Part shown: piece after piece, positions 6,805 through 9,206 of the stretch
How the letters are laid out: each line of letters opens with the position of its first letter
Numbering within the stretch: the stretch's first letter is position 1
Origin: Deltaproteobacteria bacterium
Lineage (GTDB): Bacteria; Desulfobacterota; Desulfuromonadia; Desulfuromonadales; Geopsychrobacteraceae
Length of the DNA stretch: 9,206 nucleotides
Reading direction: 5' to 3'
Assembly (NCBI GenBank): GCA_009993495.1
Contig: JAACTI010000169.1
Span: forward strand, 1 to 9,206
The notes under the pieces: model-generated
Database searches by the model: none
What the model saw: only the letters and a program-made list of their open reading frames with translations
Told to the model about the DNA's origin: nothing
Position numbers and translations under genes: made by a program

Positions 6805-7618
6805 GCTGATCCAAATTCTGTGTGTCGATGATGAACCCAATATTCTCAAAGCCCTGCGGCGATTATTTATGGACGAAGACAACTATGAGGTTTTCCTCGC
6901 CGAATCGGGTGAAGCGGGGCTAAAGGTTCTGCAACAACATGAGGATCTGCGCCTGGTTATTTCCGATTACCGGATGCCGGGCATGAACGGGGTTGAGTTT
7001 CTGAGCCAGGTGTACGAAAACTGGCCCGATACCCTGCGCATTGTCCTTTCGGGCTATGCCGATACCGCCGCCGTAGTCGAAGCCATCAACCTGGGGCGTA
7101 TTTACAAGTTTATCCCCAAACCCTGGAACGATGAAGACCTGCTCAGCACCGTGCGAGTGGCCTTGCAGCATCAGGAATTGAAATATCAAAATGCTCATCT
7201 GACTACCGAGCTGAAACACAAAAATGCCGAACTGGAAGAAATTAACGAAACCCTGGAAAAGAAGATTGCCCAGCGCACCGAAGCCCTGGAAATTCGCAAC
7301 CGGGTGCTGGCCGTCGCCCAGGGGGTGCTGGACGTTTTACCCATCGCCGTTTTCGGCATCGACCCAGAGGGCATGATCGCCCAGTGTAACGACATGGGCC
7401 ACGCTATCTTCCCGGTTGGCGGCATGGGCCCTTTGGGCAACAGCCGCTGCGATGTTTTTCCTCCAAACCTGAACACCCTGGTGGACAGCCTGGGCTCAGG
7501 CACGGACGTCAGTCAAACCTTGAAGATCAAATACACCCAATACCGTGCCGAAGTACGGCGGATCGACAGCTTTAGCGCCAAAGGGCTGGTCGTCGCCCTC
7601 ATCCCTCAGGAAAGCTGA
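6797..7618 (+). CDS. Response regulator with REC, coiled coil and PAS-like C-terminus
   Basis: A 273-residue cytoplasmic protein. The receiver domain (about 4-125) has all phosphotransfer residues: Asp11-Asp12, phosphoacceptor Asp57 (ISDYRMPGMNG), Ser85 and Lys108-Pro109. The GYAD and KPW sequences are typical of receivers attached to HD-GYP or related outputs. A coiled coil follows (about 122-168, ELKHKNAELEEINETLEKKI). The C-terminal 100 residues begin LDVLPIAVFGIDPEGMIAQCN, which reads like the start of a PAS domain, but the rest is short and divergent. There is no DNA-binding, GGDEF, EAL or HD domain, so no known output. The gene overlaps the kinase gene by 8 bases and is followed after 5 bases by the HD-GYP gene, so it is almost certainly a target of that kinase. 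It may relay signal through dimer contacts with the kinase or the HD-GYP protein; that part is inference. Confidence 0.9.
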   Translation: MSELIQILCVDDEPNILKALRRLFMDEDNYEVFLAESGEAGLKVLQQHEDLRLVISDYRMPGMNGVEFLSQVYENWPDTLRIVLSGYADTAAVVEAINLGRIYKFIPKPWNDEDLLSTVRVALQHQELKYQNAHLTTELKHKNAELEEINETLEKKIAQRTEALEIRNRVLAVAQGVLDVLPIAVFGIDPEGMIAQCNDMGHAIFPVGGMGPLGNSRCDVFPPNLNTLVDSLGSGTDVSQTLKIKYTQYRAEVRRIDSFSAKGLVVALIPQES

Positions 7619-7623
7619 TAGCG

Positions 7624-8973
7624 ATGAACAACCAGCCATCCTCCCCACCAGAAAATATCGCAGATCCAGGCCGGATTCTGCTGGTCGATGACGAGGTCAA
7701 CATTACCCGGGCTTTGCGTCGTCTGCTCGCCAGCTGCACCGATTACGAAATCCATACCGCAACCTCGGGCAGCGAAGGGCTGGAACTGCTCAAGACCATG
7801 CCCGCCTTTGCCCTGATTATTTCTGACCAACGCATGCCGCAAATGACCGGGGTCGAATTTCTCCAACACGCCTGTCAGCTGCATCCTGAAACTATGCGGA
7901 TTCTCCTCACAGGCTACGCCGACATCAACGCCTCCATCGCCGCCATCAATCAGGGGGCGGTTTATCGCTACCTGAGCAAACCCTGGCAGGATGACGAATT
8001 ACTCGCGACAATCGATGAAGCAATGAAACATTACCAATTGACCCAGGAAAATAAACGCCTTAACGCCCTGGTTGCGCAGCAGAAAGAAGAACTCGAACAG
8101 TGGAATCAACGCCTCAAGCAGCGCGTGATGGAACAAACCAACCAGATTCGCGCCAAAAGTGACAGCCTGGCCGAAAAAAACCAGCGCCTGCGCAACAGTT
8201 TTAACGAAACCATCGCTATCATGGCCGGGTTGATTGAAATGCGCGATCGCAAAGTCCCCGGCCATGCGCGCAATGTCGCCGAACTTGTCGCCACCATGGC
8301 CGAGGGACTAGGCTTGAAGGGTGACGAAATCAACCGCTGCCGGGCAGCTGCCCAACTGCACGATATTGGCAAAATTGCATTTTCCGATGAACTGCTGCGC
8401 ATAAACCCGCAGCATCTCGACCCCGGGCAGATGCTCGAATATCGCCAGCACGTCATCCGTGGCCAGGCGGCCATAGATCCGGTTCCCGAGCTGCGCGAAC
8501 TGGGAGTAATGATTCGCCATCACCATGAAAAATTCGACGGCAGTGGTTTTCCCGATGGTTTAGCAGGCAAAAACATTCCCCTTGGGGCCCGCCTGATTGC
8601 CGTTGGCGATTTTTTTGAACGTAAACTCCACGATTTTGTCGAAGCCGCCGCCTATGACGAGGCCCTGCTTGTAATTGAGGCGGAATGGGGCACACGCCTT
8701 GATCCCGCGTTGAAAAAAGTTTTTAAAAGCGCGGCGGCCGAGGTTTTCAGTGTAATGGATTTCAGTGCCACCTTTATTGAACGCAAACTTGCGCCTATCG
8801 ACCTCGAAGAGGGTATGCAGCTGCTGCATAACCTCTACACGGGCACCGGCGTGCTGCTCCTGAAAAAAGGTACCATTTTCACCGCTGAGAACATTGAAGC
8901 CATCAACCGGATCTACACCCTTGATCCCTTTGAACGGGACATCAGCGTGCTCATATCCAAAAAGTCTCCCTGA
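7624..8973 (+). CDS. Response regulator with REC, coiled coil and variant HD-GYP phosphodiesterase domain
   Basis: A 449-residue cytoplasmic regulator. The receiver (about 16-135) has Asp22-Asp23, phosphoacceptor Asp68 (ISDQRMPQMTG), Thr96 and Lys119-Pro120. A coiled coil spans about 138-192. The HD-GYP domain (about 193-375) keeps the likely metal ligands: Glu206, His214, His246-Asp247 with Lys250 (HDIGK), His276, His300-His301 and Asp329. The signature reads GSGFPDGLAGKNIPLGARL, so GYP is GFP, and the DALTSDRPYR stretch normally after the last Asp is replaced by FERKLHDF. The region after HDIGK also departs from the usual IP..L.KPG pattern. Family members hydrolyse cyclic di-GMP, some 3'3'-cGAMP; the substrate here cannot be told. 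A C-terminal extension (about 380-449, with LEEGMQLLHNLYTGTGVLLLKKG) resembles a small domain seen elsewhere in HD-domain signalling proteins. Last gene of the operon, 5 bases after its neighbour; AGGA lies rather far (12 bases) upstream, suggesting translational coupling. Confidence 0.93.
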   Translation: MNNQPSSPPENIADPGRILLVDDEVNITRALRRLLASCTDYEIHTATSGSEGLELLKTMPAFALIISDQRMPQMTGVEFLQHACQLHPETMRILLTGYADINASIAAINQGAVYRYLSKPWQDDELLATIDEAMKHYQLTQENKRLNALVAQQKEELEQWNQRLKQRVMEQTNQIRAKSDSLAEKNQRLRNSFNETIAIMAGLIEMRDRKVPGHARNVAELVATMAEGLGLKGDEINRCRAAAQLHDIGKIAFSDELLRINPQHLDPGQMLEYRQHVIRGQAAIDPVPELRELGVMIRHHHEKFDGSGFPDGLAGKNIPLGARLIAVGDFFERKLHDFVEAAAYDEALLVIEAEWGTRLDPALKKVFKSAAAEVFSVMDFSATFIERKLAPIDLEEGMQLLHNLYTGTGVLLLKKGTIFTAENIEAINRIYTLDPFERDISVLISKKSP

Positions 8974-8979
8974 GCATCC

Positions 8980-9007
8980 TTTGCCTGCTGGGCAAAAGCA
9001 TTGTTTT
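8980..9007 (+). terminator. Weak terminator-like hairpin after the signalling operon
   Basis: TTTGCC (8980-8985) pairs with GGCAAA (8991-8996) around a 5-base loop, seven bases after the HD-GYP stop codon. A broken T-run (TTGTTTT, 9001-9007) follows five bases later. The stem is short and the T-run is interrupted, so termination may be partial and the next receiver gene could receive some read-through. Confidence 0.4.
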
Positions 9008-9022
9008 GAGGTCGGCTTTTCG

Positions 9023-9055
9023 ATACGGTGAAGAAAATCCTGTATACTGTGAAGA
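9023..9055. repeat. Pair of 12-base direct repeats, 21 bases apart (candidate operator)
   Basis: ATACGGTGAAGA (9023-9034) and ATACTGTGAAGA (9044-9055) match at 11 of 12 positions and start exactly 21 bases apart, which is about two turns of the helix, so both would face the same side of the DNA. They lie 24 to 56 bases before the start codon of the receiver gene at 9079, and the second copy overlaps a possible -10 element. This arrangement is typical of tandem binding sites for a regulator; no regulator can be named. Confidence 0.45.
9043..9048 (+). promoter_or_regulatory. Possible -10 element (TATACT) for the downstream receiver gene
   Basis: TATACT matches the sigma-70 -10 consensus at five of six positions and is preceded by TG, giving a near-extended context. 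No good -35 hexamer lies 16-18 bases upstream (the area reads TTTTCGAT), so an activator may be needed if this is a promoter. The leader would be short, about 25 bases. Confidence 0.35.
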
Positions 9056-9078
9056 GAACCCTGGAGGAGACGTAGAAA

Positions 9079-9206
9079 ATGAATGTTTTACCGGGTGGTG
9101 GCGACGAAAAAATCCTGTACGTTGATGACGAGGAAGGCTTGGCTCTTTTGGGCAAAGAATTTCTCGAAGATCTGGGCTACCAGGTGACCGCCGTAACCAG
9201 CGGAAC
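9079..9206 (+). CDS. Receiver (REC) domain protein, N-terminal part, 3' truncated by window
   Basis: Forty-two codons are visible. They encode a short glycine-rich lead-in (MNVLPGGGDEK), then ILYVDDEEGLALLGKEFLE and DLGYQVTAVTSG. This is the first strand and helix of a response-regulator receiver with the paired acidic residues Asp16-Asp17. The phosphoacceptor Asp and everything after are outside the window, so it could be a stand-alone receiver, a response regulator with output domain, or a hybrid kinase. AGGAG (9065-9069) lies 9 bases before the ATG, a good ribosome site. The visible part resembles the C-terminal receiver of the hybrid kinase at 666-2993 (18 of 30 aligned residues identical by eye) more than the receivers of the adjacent operon. 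Confidence 0.85.
   Translation, partial: MNVLPGGGDEKILYVDDEEGLALLGKEFLEDLGYQVTAVTSG

Overview
The window looks like chromosomal DNA from a Gram-negative, motile-type environmental bacterium. The protein style points to the deltaproteobacterial Desulfuromonadales/Geobacter group: AHDFNN-type hybrid kinases, HDOD proteins, REC-HD-GYP regulators with GYAD/KPW motifs, and a Rep-like helicase. That assignment is an inference from motifs only, since no marker gene or RNA gene is present. Genes are densely packed, no gap exceeds about 170 bases, and I see no mobile element, CRISPR array, tRNA or rRNA.

Layout: (1) positions 1-653, plus strand, carry the C-terminal part of a Rep/UvrD-type DNA helicase, cut by the window edge. 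(2) Positions 666-4486, minus strand, hold three genes. In transcription order they are an ADP-ribose-pyrophosphatase-like Nudix hydrolase, an NADH pyrophosphatase (NudC) overlapping it by 4 bases, and a membrane-anchored PAS-PAS hybrid histidine kinase with its own C-terminal receiver. The helicase and kinase genes converge with only 12 bases between them. (3) A 170-base divergent intergenic region (4487-4656) separates the Nudix genes from a tight plus-strand operon at 4657-8973. That operon encodes an HDOD protein, a soluble PAS histidine kinase, a REC-coiled coil-PAS-like protein and a REC-coiled coil-HD-GYP protein, with spacings of +12, -8 and +5 bases. (4) After a weak terminator-like hairpin and a 105-base gap containing a pair of 12-base direct repeats 21 bases apart, another receiver-domain gene starts at 9079 and runs off the window.

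How the genes may work together: the soluble kinase is the obvious donor for the two co-transcribed receivers, whose REC-coil modules resemble each other and look like duplicates with different outputs. The only recognisable effector is the HD-GYP domain, a cyclic dinucleotide phosphodiesterase family member. It keeps the metal-binding residues but has GFP in place of GYP and lacks the usual downstream DALTSDRPYR segment. The HDOD protein, with a degenerate HD site, probably serves as a non-catalytic partner. The membrane hybrid kinase is a separate sensor whose receiver resembles that of the truncated gene at the right edge. The two Nudix enzymes form a small NAD/ADP-ribose clean-up unit unrelated to the signalling genes.
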